Source: Pontibacter oryzae (GTDB lineage Bacteria > Bacteroidota > Bacteroidia > Cytophagales > Hymenobacteraceae). From it: a stretch of 64,000 nucleotides of DNA. The stretch covers positions 186,001 to 250,000 of the forward strand of contig NZ_QWGE01000001.1 in assembly GCF_003576375.1 (NCBI RefSeq), given 5' to 3'. The position numbers and the translations under genes were made by a program. The notes below the pieces were generated by a model. It was not told where the DNA came from, did no database searches, and saw nothing but the letters and a program-made list of their open reading frames with translations. Shown one piece after another: positions 1 through 8,595 of this stretch (position 1 is the stretch's first letter; each line of letters begins with the position of its first letter).

Positions 1-55
1 CTCTGAAGTAAAGAAATATACTGTTAAGATATGAATTTACTTACGTATACAGAGG

Positions 56-436
56 ATGGAAGCAAAGAATGGGTCCGATCAGCAGAGAGGCTTTGATGCA
101 ACAGCTGAAGAGCATGCGCAAGGCGTAATATTGCGCATTAGTGGGGAGCTCGATGCTAATACCGCCATCGCCGCCGACGATAGCCTGAACCATGCGATGG
201 CAAAGCCTGTACGTTTCCTGCTTATTGATTGCCGCTCTTTGCGCTATGTTTCTTCAGCGGGGCTAGGGGTTTTTCTATCGGCTTTTTATGCATGCCAGCA
301 GAAAGAAATAAACATGGTCTTCTTCGGGCTTCAGCCAAAAATTAAAAATGTGTTTTCCATACTTGGTCTCGAGCGCATTATGCATTGCGTTGACACTGAA
401 AAAGAAGCGTTGCAAAGCGTTCACAAGACTAGTTAG
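56..436 (+). CDS. STAS-domain protein (anti-sigma factor antagonist type)
   Basis: A single STAS domain fills this 126-residue protein. The hallmark turn is present as YVSSAGLGVF, with the serine that partner-switching kinases phosphorylate in SpoIIAA/RsbV relatives. Such proteins normally bind an anti-sigma factor or a switch kinase in the cytoplasm. It is followed 35 bp later by a second STAS-like gene, and a sensor kinase converges on the pair. No anti-sigma kinase is adjacent, so the partner is unknown. The ATG at 56 lies directly after a GAGG run, too close for a normal ribosome-binding site. Confidence 0.85.
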   Translation: MEAKNGSDQQRGFDATAEEHAQGVILRISGELDANTAIAADDSLNHAMAKPVRFLLIDCRSLRYVSSAGLGVFLSAFYACQQKEINMVFFGLQPKIKNVFSILGLERIMHCVDTEKEALQSVHKTS

Positions 437-471
437 GGGATTTAGGTACCAGATTATGAAAACAAATAACC

Positions 472-816
472 ATGATTGTTCAGCACACCTTAGAAAACAA
501 TATCTGCCGAATTACGCTCCAGGGAATACTATTAGCATCGGAGCTTCCTAAGCTTAAGCGCATTTTCAAATCGGCGATACAACAACACGTATGCGAGGTA
601 TGGATTAACTGTGCAGAAATCATTGATGTTGAACTGCCCGTGCTCATAAACCTTACCTTATACCAGCACATATTGCAGGAAAACCGCATTGCTCTTCTAT
701 TTACAAACCTAACGCCATACCTACACAATCTCCTTGTTAAAAACCACCTGGATGTTGCTGTGTCTATTGCGGAATCTGGCACAACGGCCCAAGTTGGAAA
801 AGTAATTGAACTATAG
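472..816 (+). CDS. STAS-like protein lacking the phosphorylatable serine motif
   Basis: This 114-residue protein has the length and strand/helix pattern of a STAS domain (ITLQG near residue 15, WINCAEIIDVELPVL near 45-58). The D-S-S-G loop of its upstream neighbour is replaced by IDVELP, so it probably cannot be regulated by serine phosphorylation. It could be a constitutive or decoy partner of the first STAS protein (inference). The start at 472 was chosen because the ATG at 456 is in another frame. Its stop overlaps that of the convergent kinase gene by six bases, the palindrome CTATAG giving both stops. Confidence 0.65.
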   Translation: MIVQHTLENNICRITLQGILLASELPKLKRIFKSAIQQHVCEVWINCAEIIDVELPVLINLTLYQHILQENRIALLFTNLTPYLHNLLVKNHLDVAVSIAESGTTAQVGKVIEL

Positions 817-2787
817 CGGCAGCTTTAACCGTATCCTGGTCCCCTGTATTGTATTCACCTCAATCCTTAACTTCCCACCCATAAGCTTTAGGCGTTTTTT
901 TATACTTCGGAGGCCTATACCTTTCTCTTTTTTCAGCATAGTTTTATCTAACCCTTTACCGTTATCGCTTACCTGTAAATATAAGCTGCTTTTGGCCTCG
1001 CATACCTCTATTCTAACATGTGTGGCTTCGGAATGCTTCAAGCTGTTATTGATCAATTCTTGAATCATGCGGTAGGCAGCTATTTCTATCTCCGGGTCAA
1101 ATCGCGCGCTGGCGTCATAAACAGCTAAAGCGATGGAAACATGTGCCTTCGATAGTTTTTGGCAGAGCTCACGCAGCGTTACTTCCAACCCAAAATCCTG
1201 AAGTATAGAAGGCATCAACTCAAAGGCTATTGTACGCGTCTCTTGAATGGCCTCCTCCAGCAGTGCCTTTACATGCGTGCTGGGTGTATTGGTGCTGTCT
1301 AGCTGCTCAAAGTGTAGTTTAATGCCATACAGTAACTGCCCCAGGCCATTGTGCAACGCTTCGGCAATGCGCTTGCGCTCTTCTTCCTGCGTTTGCAGGG
1401 CCACCTGCAAGTGCTGCTTTTGTTGGGCTAGCCTATGCTTTATCGTGATCTCCTTCAACTCTATACTCTCCGTGACATCGTGCAGGAAAATGATGCCACC
1501 GGACTGTACTTTGTCTGAATTAAACGTCGGGACGAGGTTAAGGTCATAAAACCCCAGTTGCCTCTTAAATGGCATTGTCTTAAGTTGCCCAGCCTTTCCG
1601 TTCAACAGCCTTTGGATGAATTTATCTACCTTACAATTACCAGCCTCCGGAAACACTTCATAAATAGGCTTCCCCAGGGCAAGAGTGCGTTGCATGCCTG
1701 AGTAATTCTCCATTTTTTTATTCCAGGCGGTAATTTTCCCGGAGGCATCTAGGGCACAGATACAGTCTATGGAGTTCTCAATAATACGCTCTAGCAGCTC
1801 ATGCTCATGCGATAATTGCTCTTGTGCTTCCTTCCGCTCAAGTGCTTCGCGCTGCAGATCGGCATTTGTTTTATGAAGCATTAGAGCGAGCTGGCGGTAT
1901 TCCGAAATATCGATAAAAGACAGCATTACGCCATCATCCAATTTTGAAATCAATAAATCATACCACGCATCAAGGTGCTCGTGGTTATAGTATACACTTT
2001 GGCTATATGTCTTGTTCTCCTCAACGGCCTGCACCATCAGGTCAAACATCCCGGTTATTTTTACACCCGGGAAAATTCTCAAAAGCTCGTTGTTTAATAG
2101 CTGTGAGGCATTTAGCGCGAGTATGGTTTCAGCACGTTTGTTTACAAGCACCCATTTAAAATTAACAATGCGTTGTTGCTCGTCGCGCACAGCAATAAGC
2201 GCAGTAATTCCCAGCTTTGTATTATCAAATACATGGTTCAGCATTTGCTCCTTAAGGGCTAGGATCGTAAGGTCATGGCCAATAGAGCTGACCGCCTCAA
2301 CCTCACCAGCTGAATTAAACTCAGGCTGGAGTGTACAATAGAAGCAACGCAAGCCTTCTGCCGTGGGTAGGTAAATAAAGCAGCTGCGCCCTACTCCCGT
2401 GTTGAACACCTCCTTTAGCTTCATTTTGCTTTCACCGATCAGGCTATCCTCGTCACTAAGTTCTCCATACGTTCTACCGATTGCTTGCTCCCGCGAAAAG
2501 CCAAATGTAGACTCTACAGTTTTGTTTATAAACGTGTAACGAAGGTCTTTATCGAAACGAGCGATAATATCGGAAGAGTTCTCTATGAGGTTACGGTAGT
2601 TTGTCTCGTTTTTTTGCAACGCCTCCTCAACTTGCTTGCGCGCTATCACTTCTTGCTTTAGTCGCGTATTTAGCTCCTGCAATTCATGGTTTTTGAGCGA
2701 TAACTGTTTATCAAGTGCGCGCGCCCCTTCGGAGTTTTGCTCCGTTGATGAAGCTTTTGCACTTGGTTTTAAGTTGTTCCTTTTCAT
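811..2787 (-). CDS. PAS-domain sensor histidine kinase (HisKA_3 / NarL-partner type)
   Basis: The 658-residue soluble kinase starts with a coiled coil (about residues 25-65), followed by three PAS-like segments (about 65-185, 190-300 and 325-445). A HisKA_3 dimerisation helix follows, with the phosphoacceptor His near residue 475 in EALHNGLGQLL, and a C-terminal HATPase_c domain (NNSLKH N-box, DNGKGLD, GIGLRSI). No membrane span is visible, so the signal is presumably cytoplasmic. Kinases of this class usually phosphorylate LuxR/NarL-type regulators, but no response regulator is adjacent. The convergent STAS genes may be functionally linked (inference). Confidence 0.9.
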   Translation of the reverse strand: MKRNNLKPSAKASSTEQNSEGARALDKQLSLKNHELQELNTRLKQEVIARKQVEEALQKNETNYRNLIENSSDIIARFDKDLRYTFINKTVESTFGFSREQAIGRTYGELSDEDSLIGESKMKLKEVFNTGVGRSCFIYLPTAEGLRCFYCTLQPEFNSAGEVEAVSSIGHDLTILALKEQMLNHVFDNTKLGITALIAVRDEQQRIVNFKWVLVNKRAETILALNASQLLNNELLRIFPGVKITGMFDLMVQAVEENKTYSQSVYYNHEHLDAWYDLLISKLDDGVMLSFIDISEYRQLALMLHKTNADLQREALERKEAQEQLSHEHELLERIIENSIDCICALDASGKITAWNKKMENYSGMQRTLALGKPIYEVFPEAGNCKVDKFIQRLLNGKAGQLKTMPFKRQLGFYDLNLVPTFNSDKVQSGGIIFLHDVTESIELKEITIKHRLAQQKQHLQVALQTQEEERKRIAEALHNGLGQLLYGIKLHFEQLDSTNTPSTHVKALLEEAIQETRTIAFELMPSILQDFGLEVTLRELCQKLSKAHVSIALAVYDASARFDPEIEIAAYRMIQELINNSLKHSEATHVRIEVCEAKSSLYLQVSDNGKGLDKTMLKKEKGIGLRSIKKRLKLMGGKLRIEVNTIQGTRIRLKLPL

Positions 2788-2891
2788 GAGATGCGCGGCA
2801 TGTAAGTAGCAATAGATATACGTAATAAGTACTAATTACAGATTTTTCAGCATAATTATGAGCAAATATGATAAAACGATCATATGAAAGC

Positions 2892-2922
2892 AAAAGCACC
2901 AACCATTCTGGTTAGTGCTTTT
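2892..2922 (-). terminator. Hairpin terminator candidate
   Basis: An inverted repeat (AAAAGCAC...GTGCTTTT with an inner AACCA/TGGTT pair and one mismatch) lies downstream of the minus-strand gene ending at 2957. The T-run is short. Confidence 0.5.
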
Positions 2923-2956
2923 ACAATTAGGCTCTACTAGTCAGTGGTTTGAGTTT

Positions 2957-3616
2957 TTAATAATTTCTATTGCGTTGGTTATTGTACCTTTCGTGTGGGC
3001 GGCCATACCTGCCTGCTGTCGCATCGTAGTTATGGGGGTGCTCTTGGCGCCTGTGTGCATTGCTATCATGGATAGATGGACTACCATGGCCGCCACCATA
3101 ACCTGAGGATGAAGTATAGTTTTCTGAATTGCCTCCTGCGCCACTCATAGCACCGTTACCGGGCGCACCTCCAAAGTCCCCGTGCGTACTGTAGTTTGAG
3201 CCTCCGTACGCAGCTCCGCTATAACCGCCTGGCCGGCCGGTGTTATAGGCTTGCTGCTGTTGCGCCCTGCGCTCGCGCTCCATGTCATCTAACCGGTTGT
3301 GGGGTTCTGAGCCAAGCCTTCTGAATTCAGGAATACCGTATCCTTGCCGTATATCTGACAGGTATGGCTCTGAAATATGCGTATTTCTGTTATAGTTTGC
3401 GTTGAGTTCATTAGCATGACGGTCATAATCTTCGAACCGATGGGCGTCGAAATCGCGGCGGTTGCGGTAATCCTGCGGGTGCTGGCGATGGCGGTAGCGG
3501 TTTTCATACTCTCGTCCAAAGTCGCCATCGCGCGTATTGCGGTCAAAATCTCTCCTGTTCTCTTCAGCACCTAAACCGCCGTGGTAGTACCTTATTTCAT
3601 CATCTCGCTTGTTCAT
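2957..3616 (-). CDS. Low-complexity Gly/Arg/Asn/Tyr-rich protein, function unknown
   Basis: I do not recognise a family. The protein (219 residues from the ATG at 3616; an upstream ATG at 3640 would add eight) is hydrophilic and probably disordered. Its N-terminal half is rich in Arg, Asp, Asn and Tyr (ENRYRHRQHPQDYRNRRDF). The middle has a QQQQ run and Gly/Tyr/Ser repeats (GGYSGAAYGGSNY), and the tail has RYNNQRNRNY. No signal peptide or membrane segment is seen. The composition resembles prion-like or RGG-type nucleic-acid-binding tails. The next gene to the right has similar composition, so the two probably belong together. Envelope or stress roles cannot be told from sequence. Confidence 0.6.
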   Translation of the reverse strand: MNKRDDEIRYYHGGLGAEENRRDFDRNTRDGDFGREYENRYRHRQHPQDYRNRRDFDAHRFEDYDRHANELNANYNRNTHISEPYLSDIRQGYGIPEFRRLGSEPHNRLDDMERERRAQQQQAYNTGRPGGYSGAAYGGSNYSTHGDFGGAPGNGAMSGAGGNSENYTSSSGYGGGHGSPSIHDSNAHRRQEHPHNYDATAGRYGRPHERYNNQRNRNY

Positions 3617-3698
3617 AGTTTTAAATACTTTATAATACATTAAGTCTACCTAAGTATAAACGCGGTATTGAAACATCGGTTTTTAACACTACCCTGCA

Positions 3699-3740
3699 CA
3701 AAAAAGCCAAAGCCCGACACAAGGGTGGGCTTTGGCTTTA
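3699..3740 (-). terminator. Rho-independent terminator
   Basis: A strong hairpin (AAAGCCAAAGCCC paired with GGGCTTTGGCTTT) is followed on the minus strand by a six-base T-run. It lies just after the stop of the minus-strand gene at 3760. Confidence 0.8.
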
Positions 3741-3759
3741 AGGTTTATGTTAGATTCGA

Positions 3760-4350
3760 TTATCGTCTTCGTCCATCGTTTTCGCTGTAGCGCTGATTTA
3801 GCCACGTATAGCTTTTTGCAGATTTAGCATTACCGAAGACGCGCCGCTCACGATCCAAATCCCGGTCATTGTAGTTCGTGGCGCCATAGCCAGTTTCTCC
3901 GTAACCGCTGAAACCTTTATTGTAGCCTTTGGAGCGGCCTTTACCATCAACAGGGAGGTAGCCATAATTGTGGTCCATAAAGTCTGTATAACTCTGGCTA
4001 TGTTCCTGTCCATAACTGGAATGCCCGTAGGGCGCACCTTCGCCGTAGGCGCGATCTTTTGAGTTATACGTTGCACTACCTGACTGCTCACCATGAGTTC
4101 TTTGCCCAAAAGTAGACGTGCTAAAATTTCTTCTGCTGTAATCCTTTCCGAAGCCCTGACTACCGTAGTAATCGTTGCCACGCATACTGGCATTGTCGCG
4201 GCCATAGTAGCTGAATCCGCTTTGCTTCTCAGTAGGGTTGCTCCAAGCCGAGCCGGTGTTCATGCCACTACGGTTGCTTGTGGTTTGCTCGCTCTCGTGC
4301 TTGCTTTCGTTTGGCCCGAGTAAGCGATTGCGGTCGTTGCGATAGTCCAT
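3760..4350 (-). CDS. Low-complexity Gly/Tyr/Ser/Asn-rich protein, function unknown
   Basis: This 196-residue hydrophilic protein has no recognised domain. It opens with MDYRNDRNRLLGPNE and has a Ser/Thr/Asn-rich segment. It then carries many Tyr-Gly or Tyr-Ser dipeptides (FSYYGRDN, DYYGSQGFG, YGHSSYGQ, FSGYGETGYG) before a basic tail ending SENDGRRR. It has no signal peptide and no membrane span. It has the same strand and the same compositional style as the gene at 2957-3616, with a terminator between them, so each is probably its own transcript. Both are candidates for intrinsically disordered, assembly-prone proteins (inference). Confidence 0.6.
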   Translation of the reverse strand: MDYRNDRNRLLGPNESKHESEQTTSNRSGMNTGSAWSNPTEKQSGFSYYGRDNASMRGNDYYGSQGFGKDYSRRNFSTSTFGQRTHGEQSGSATYNSKDRAYGEGAPYGHSSYGQEHSQSYTDFMDHNYGYLPVDGKGRSKGYNKGFSGYGETGYGATNYNDRDLDRERRVFGNAKSAKSYTWLNQRYSENDGRRR

Positions 4351-4817
4351 GGTTATGAAAATAAGGTGATAGAATGTGTCTCTCCTACTTTAACGACCGG
4401 AATCAGTGCTGGTTTTGGTATTTACTCCAAATATTCTGAGTTCTACCCGCTATTATTGTCTATTGCTGTAGATGATCTTGAATCAGTCAATAAAATCCTG
4501 TTTCAACGCGTATAATATAGAATTTACCTAATCCACTTCTCCTACACTGGTTGGCAAAAACAATACTTAGTACAGATACACCTGCCGCTTGCACATCAGT
4601 AGCACTCTAGAATTTATGTTTGCCTTATCTAAAGACCAAGTATAGCAAAACACTTTACAAGGTGCCTAATGCTATAGAAACTATCGCTCAGCGGCAGTTC
4701 TAAAAATGCCTTCTCTTTCCGTTATTACTACCTATAAAAGTATAAAATTTGTTATGGAAGCTGCTAACCGGTGGCTACCTTTATCCTGAACATAGTAAAA
4801 AATCATTTTTTATACCT
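4351..4817. other. Intergenic region between divergent genes
   Basis: AT-rich sequence of 467 bases with no convincing ORF, RNA or strong hairpin. It must hold the promoters of the divergent genes on either side, but I see no clean TAnnTTTG box. Confidence 0.6.
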
Positions 4818-5828
4818 ATGGAGAAAGTAACAACAGATATATGTATAGTAGGCGGCGGCCCTGTCGGGCTTTTTGCTGTTTTTGAAGCCGGATTGCTTAA
4901 AATGAAGTGCCATGTTGTGGATGCGCTTCCGGTAGTGGGCGGACAGCTTTCAGAAATTTACCCTAAAAAACCAATCTACGATATCCCAGGCTTCCCGGAG
5001 ATTTTGGCAGGCGACCTGGTTAAAAACCTCGAAAAACAGATTGCACCATTTCACCCGACTTTTACTCTAGGCGAACGTGTTGATGGGCTGGAAAAGCTAG
5101 AGGATGGCAGTTTCATACTTCGAACATCGGCAGGTAGTGAGATAGCCTGCAAGGTAGTTGTTATAGCGGGAGGACTCGGGTCTTTTGAGCCTCGCAAACC
5201 GTCTATCGACAAATTAGAGCAGTATGAGGATAAGGGCGTGGTATACATGGTCCGCGACCCGGAGCAGTTCCGCGACAAGCATGTGCTAATTGCTGGCGGC
5301 GGCGACTCTGCCCTCGACTGGACCATCTACCTGGCTGGCATTTGCAAAGAGGTAACGCTAGTTCACAGAGGCTCCACATTCAGGGGTGCGCCTGAGTCTG
5401 CGGCCAAAGTGTTAAGCATGGCAGAAGAAGGCCAGATTAAGCTTATCCTTAAATCAAACGTCACCGAGGTTCACGGCGAGGACACGCTGGAGGCAGTAAC
5501 TGTTATGGTTGACAACGCCAACCCCTATAAGGTTGATGTTGACTACTTTATTCCGCTGTTTGGCTTGGTACCCAAGCTTGGCCCGATTGAGGACTGGGGG
5601 CTAACCCTAGACAAAAATGCCATTGCCGTAAATACCCTGGATTATTCAACCAATGTGCGGGGCATATACGCTATCGGCGACATCAACACCTATCCCGGTA
5701 AGCTAAAACTTATACTGTGCGGCTTTCACGAAGCAGCCTTAATGGCCCAGAGCGCATACAATATCATTTACCCAGACAAGAAGTTTGTATTGAAGTATAC
5801 CACCGTTAACGGAATACAGGAGATATAA
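4818..5828 (+). CDS. Ferredoxin--NADP(+) reductase, thioredoxin reductase-like type
   Basis: A 336-residue flavoprotein with an FAD-binding Rossmann motif near the N terminus (CIVGGGPVGLFAVFEAG) and a second, NADPH-binding one in the middle (VLIAGGGDSALDWTIYL). The FAD-closing motif GIYAIGDINTYPG is near the end. There is no redox CxxC between the domains, which separates it from thioredoxin reductase and fits the dimeric ferredoxin/flavodoxin reductase family. A 2Fe-2S ferredoxin gene starts two bases after its stop, so electron transfer between NADPH and that ferredoxin is likely. I prefer the ATG at 4818 (MEKVTTDICIVGG) over the upstream in-frame ATG-like start at 4749, whose extension is unlike the family. 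Confidence 0.9.
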   Translation: MEKVTTDICIVGGGPVGLFAVFEAGLLKMKCHVVDALPVVGGQLSEIYPKKPIYDIPGFPEILAGDLVKNLEKQIAPFHPTFTLGERVDGLEKLEDGSFILRTSAGSEIACKVVVIAGGLGSFEPRKPSIDKLEQYEDKGVVYMVRDPEQFRDKHVLIAGGGDSALDWTIYLAGICKEVTLVHRGSTFRGAPESAAKVLSMAEEGQIKLILKSNVTEVHGEDTLEAVTVMVDNANPYKVDVDYFIPLFGLVPKLGPIEDWGLTLDKNAIAVNTLDYSTNVRGIYAIGDINTYPGKLKLILCGFHEAALMAQSAYNIIYPDKKFVLKYTTVNGIQEI

Positions 5829-5830
5829 CC

Positions 5831-6154
5831 ATGAAAGACGCTATAAATATATTTGTTGAGCAGGAGAATGGTGAGCGTATTGAACTAGAAGCTCCTTTAG
5901 ACATGAACTTGTCGGTAATGGAAGTGCTTAAAGCAAATGAGTTTCCGGTGCAAGCCGTTTGCGGTGGCATGGCTATTTGTGCTACTTGCCACGTAGAGGT
6001 GCTGCAAGGCGAAGACTTACCTGAGATGAGTGACGATGAGGCCTATATGCTGGAGTCTTTGCCACACGCAACAGACAGTAGCCGGCTTTCCTGCCAACTG
6101 CGCATCGAACCTGAATTAGATGGGCTTGTAGTACGTATCATGCCCGAAGCCTGA
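5831..6154 (+). CDS. 2Fe-2S ferredoxin (adrenodoxin type)
   Basis: A 107-residue ferredoxin with the four cluster cysteines at positions 44, 50, 53 and 88 (CGGMAICATC and LSCQL), the Cx5Cx2C...C spacing of vertebrate/bacterial adrenodoxin-type ferredoxins. It is translationally coupled to the upstream reductase (two-base gap). The pair probably forms an NADPH-fed reductant supply in the cytoplasm. The final electron acceptor is not encoded nearby. Confidence 0.92.
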   Translation: MKDAINIFVEQENGERIELEAPLDMNLSVMEVLKANEFPVQAVCGGMAICATCHVEVLQGEDLPEMSDDEAYMLESLPHATDSSRLSCQLRIEPELDGLVVRIMPEA

Positions 6155-6167
6155 TTTCAGAGCGTTT

Positions 6168-6207
6168 CAACAAAAAAGGTGCTGCCCAGGCAGCACCTTT
6201 TTTGTTG
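6168..6207 (+). terminator. Rho-independent terminator
   Basis: A near-perfect hairpin (AAAAAAGGTGCTGCC / GGCAGCACCTTTTTT) ends in a T-run. It sits between the ferredoxin gene and a convergent gene and can serve both directions. Confidence 0.9.
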
Positions 6208-6229
6208 AAGCCAGAACCGTTGGAGTAGA

Positions 6230-6616
6230 TTATTTAGCAGTTGGCAACGAAGAGTTCAAGATACCACGGTTGCCTGCCCAAAACCACAACCCGATAAGTA
6301 TAAGCTCGGCCACTCCATCTAATAAGTATACTTCCCGAATTTTTCCGCTGAATACATAAAAGAAATCAACCAAGGCCATAACCAAGGCACCACCCACGCC
6401 CAGCCATTTCAGATCTGGTGTAATGCGTTTCTTGGTCCCAGCTATAAACAACACAAGCCCCACTACAATCATCAGTAAGCTAAGGCACCGAACAAGCCAT
6501 AATTCTTCTTTCGGTCCGGTAACCCAGATAAAGCTATCCATGTGCACGAGTGGCCACATCGCCCCGATGCCCCAATACGCTCCATGGATTCTAGCTACAG
6601 CTCCTGCACGGTTCAT
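6230..6616 (-). CDS. Four-helix membrane protein of unknown function
   Basis: A 128-residue protein with about four hydrophobic segments (GAYWGIGAMWPLVH, LSLLMIVVGLVLFIAG, WLGVGGALVMALVDFFYVF and LILIGLWFWAGN). It has no catalytic motif. A basic stretch (GTKKRITPDLK) separates helices 2 and 3. It resembles small uncharacterised integral membrane proteins of Bacteroidota; I cannot assign a role. It converges with the ferredoxin operon. Confidence 0.7.
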   Translation of the reverse strand: MNRAGAVARIHGAYWGIGAMWPLVHMDSFIWVTGPKEELWLVRCLSLLMIVVGLVLFIAGTKKRITPDLKWLGVGGALVMALVDFFYVFSGKIREVYLLDGVAELILIGLWFWAGNRGILNSSLPTAK

Positions 6617-7095
6617 AATTCTACAAGATTGATATACCTTATAGTATACGCTGTTAAAAAACTTGGTCTGATGGAAACGGGTAAATCAAGCAGAAATTTG
6701 GATACAACCTGCTATTGAAGAAGTTAACACAAAATAAAGACGTGATAAAATCGCTCCAGCACCCAGATGAGCGACATTACCACGTCTGCATCAAGGCCAA
6801 GTGCAATTCAATCGTCAGCTTTACATAGCTATAAGCTAAACCAACCTAAAGCCACCTGTCATGCATCTTTAGCCCTGCATAACCCTATTTACGCGCTTAA
6901 ACCCAAAAAGCATGATTAATTAAATTTTATTTTGATTTTTACAAACAAATACGTGTTTAAACACACGAAGCTAAGTATATCTACTGAGTGAACTGTGAAT
7001 ATTTAAAAAATCTATATAATGCCATTTTATTTGAAATACGATACCAACCCGTTATATTTGATTTTAAATATATACTCTAATCACAAGACTTATTT
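6617..7095. other. Intergenic region
   Basis: 479 AT-rich bases without an ORF I would support. It contains the perfect 12-bp palindrome GTGTTTAAACAC at 6953-6964, a possible protein-binding site upstream of the outer-membrane gene at 7096. Confidence 0.5.
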
Positions 7096-7773
7096 ATGAA
7101 AACAAACTTTCGCAACTTGCTTGCCACCGCATTTCTTACAGTAGCAAGCTATGGCGCCTTTGCGCAAACGTCTGCGGGCTCAATAGAGCTTTCCGGCTCA
7201 CTTGGCTTTTCAAGTGATAATATTGATAATGGGAGTCAAAATAACAATGAAACTAAAATAAGCAGCTTTTCTATCGGCCCATCAGTAGGCTATTTCTTTG
7301 CTGATAATCTGGCGGCAGGTATAAGCCTGTCTTATGGATATAATAATTATAATGCTTCATCACTTGTCTATACCGGCTCAGGGTATATGGAAGTCGATCA
7401 AACAAATAAAACAAACTCCTATAGTATAGCCCCATACATTAAAAAGTATTATACGCTGAGTGATAAAGTTGCAGTTTCTGTTAGTGGCAGTGTAGGTTTT
7501 AGTAAATCTAAGTATACAACTGATTATGATTCGTATTACTTGGACCAAGAGTATACAACGAACGGCCTAAGAGTTGGGGTCTCGCCGGGCATCACCTTCT
7601 TTCCAACACCCAAAATAGGCATAAGCGCCTCATTCGGTTCACTGGCTTATAGCCGCAGCAAAACAGAACATAAGTCTGAGAATATGCAGCCTGACACAAA
7701 GCAATCTAGTTTTGGCTTAAATCTGGACAGCAATACCTTTTTCTTTGGCTTCGGATATTACATTAACCGATAA
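7096..7773 (+). CDS. Outer-membrane beta-barrel protein
   Basis: The 225-residue precursor has a typical Sec signal peptide (basic MKTNFRN, then a hydrophobic stretch, cleavage after AFAQ near residue 24). The rest alternates polar and aromatic residues in many short strands (IELSGSLGFSSD, PSVGYFFADNLAAGISLSYGY, SVSGSVGFSKS) and ends in an aromatic strand FFFGFGYYINR. This is the pattern of small OmpW/Opa-like eight-stranded barrels common in Bacteroidota. Ligand and role are unknown. It has its own terminator. Confidence 0.85.
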   Translation: MKTNFRNLLATAFLTVASYGAFAQTSAGSIELSGSLGFSSDNIDNGSQNNNETKISSFSIGPSVGYFFADNLAAGISLSYGYNNYNASSLVYTGSGYMEVDQTNKTNSYSIAPYIKKYYTLSDKVAVSVSGSVGFSKSKYTTDYDSYYLDQEYTTNGLRVGVSPGITFFPTPKIGISASFGSLAYSRSKTEHKSENMQPDTKQSSFGLNLDSNTFFFGFGYYINR

Positions 7774-7783
7774 CGTTAGCTCC

Positions 7784-7836
7784 CATAAAACATAAGCGCC
7801 TGAGCAGGATAATTGCTCAGGCGCTTATGTTTTATG
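7784..7836. terminator. Bidirectional terminator
   Basis: A long, nearly perfect hairpin (ATAAGCGCCTGAGCA / TGCTCAGGCGCTTAT, flanked by AAAAC / GTTTT) lies between convergent genes. Confidence 0.9.
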
Positions 7837-7851
7837 GCTTTCGTGATAAAG

Positions 7852-8592
7852 TTACCAACCACTGGCCAGCACATCTGCAATATGCATTGTTTTAATGGGC
7901 TTGTTCTGCTTCTGAATGTATGCTTCCAGGTGCATCAGGCAGCTGCTGTCGGTAGACACGATAAAATCGGCGCCGGTAGCTATGGCATTATCCACTTTCT
8001 GCTCTGCCATGGCCGTTGAGATAGCCTCGAACTTAACGGCAAAGGTACCGCCAAAGCCGCAGCAGGTCTCGCTGTCTTCCATCTCCACCAATTCCAGCCC
8101 TGCCACGTTGTTCAGGAGCTCGCGTGGGCCAGCCTTAATGCCGCACTCGCGCAGGGCGCTGCAAGAATCGTGGTAGGTATACTTGCCGGGCAGTTTCGCA
8201 TCTTTTATTTGGGTTATGCCCATCACATCCGTCAGGAACTCCGTGAGCTCATACACTTTTTTCTGCATGGCTCTATACTTCACCAACTTCGATGACTTCA
8301 CGAAAATATCCTGATACGCATTCCGTACCATGCCTACACACGAGGCAGATGGCGCCACAATGTAATGAGAGGTTTCGTTCGAGAAATCATCCAGGAACTT
8401 ATCGGCCACCTCGCGGGCTTCGTTAAAAAAACCAGCGTTAAATGCAGGCTGCCCGCAGCAAGTCTGGTTAGGGTTATAGCGTACCTCGCAACCTACTTTC
8501 TCAAGCACCTTCACCATATTCATGGCTGTATCCGGGAACAGCTGATCCACGAAACACGGTATAAAAATATCTACAATTGTTCTGCTTGCCAT
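7852..8592 (-). CDS. Fe-S oxidoreductase subunit with two CCG domains (LutA/LldE type)
   Basis: A 246-residue protein with two cysteine-rich CCG modules (NQTCCGQPAFNAG near residue 45 and SETCCGFGGTFAVK near residue 175). This is the arrangement of LutA/LldE of lactate oxidation and of the C-terminal part of GlpC/HdrB. In LutABC it works with the LutB ferredoxin-type and LutC subunits, neither of which is adjacent. The gene follows HMG-CoA lyase with a three-base gap, so a role in organic-acid or ketone-body metabolism is plausible (inference). Confidence 0.85.
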   Translation of the reverse strand: MASRTIVDIFIPCFVDQLFPDTAMNMVKVLEKVGCEVRYNPNQTCCGQPAFNAGFFNEAREVADKFLDDFSNETSHYIVAPSASCVGMVRNAYQDIFVKSSKLVKYRAMQKKVYELTEFLTDVMGITQIKDAKLPGKYTYHDSCSALRECGIKAGPRELLNNVAGLELVEMEDSETCCGFGGTFAVKFEAISTAMAEQKVDNAIATGADFIVSTDSSCLMHLEAYIQKQNKPIKTMHIADVLASGW

Positions 8593-8595
8593 AGT

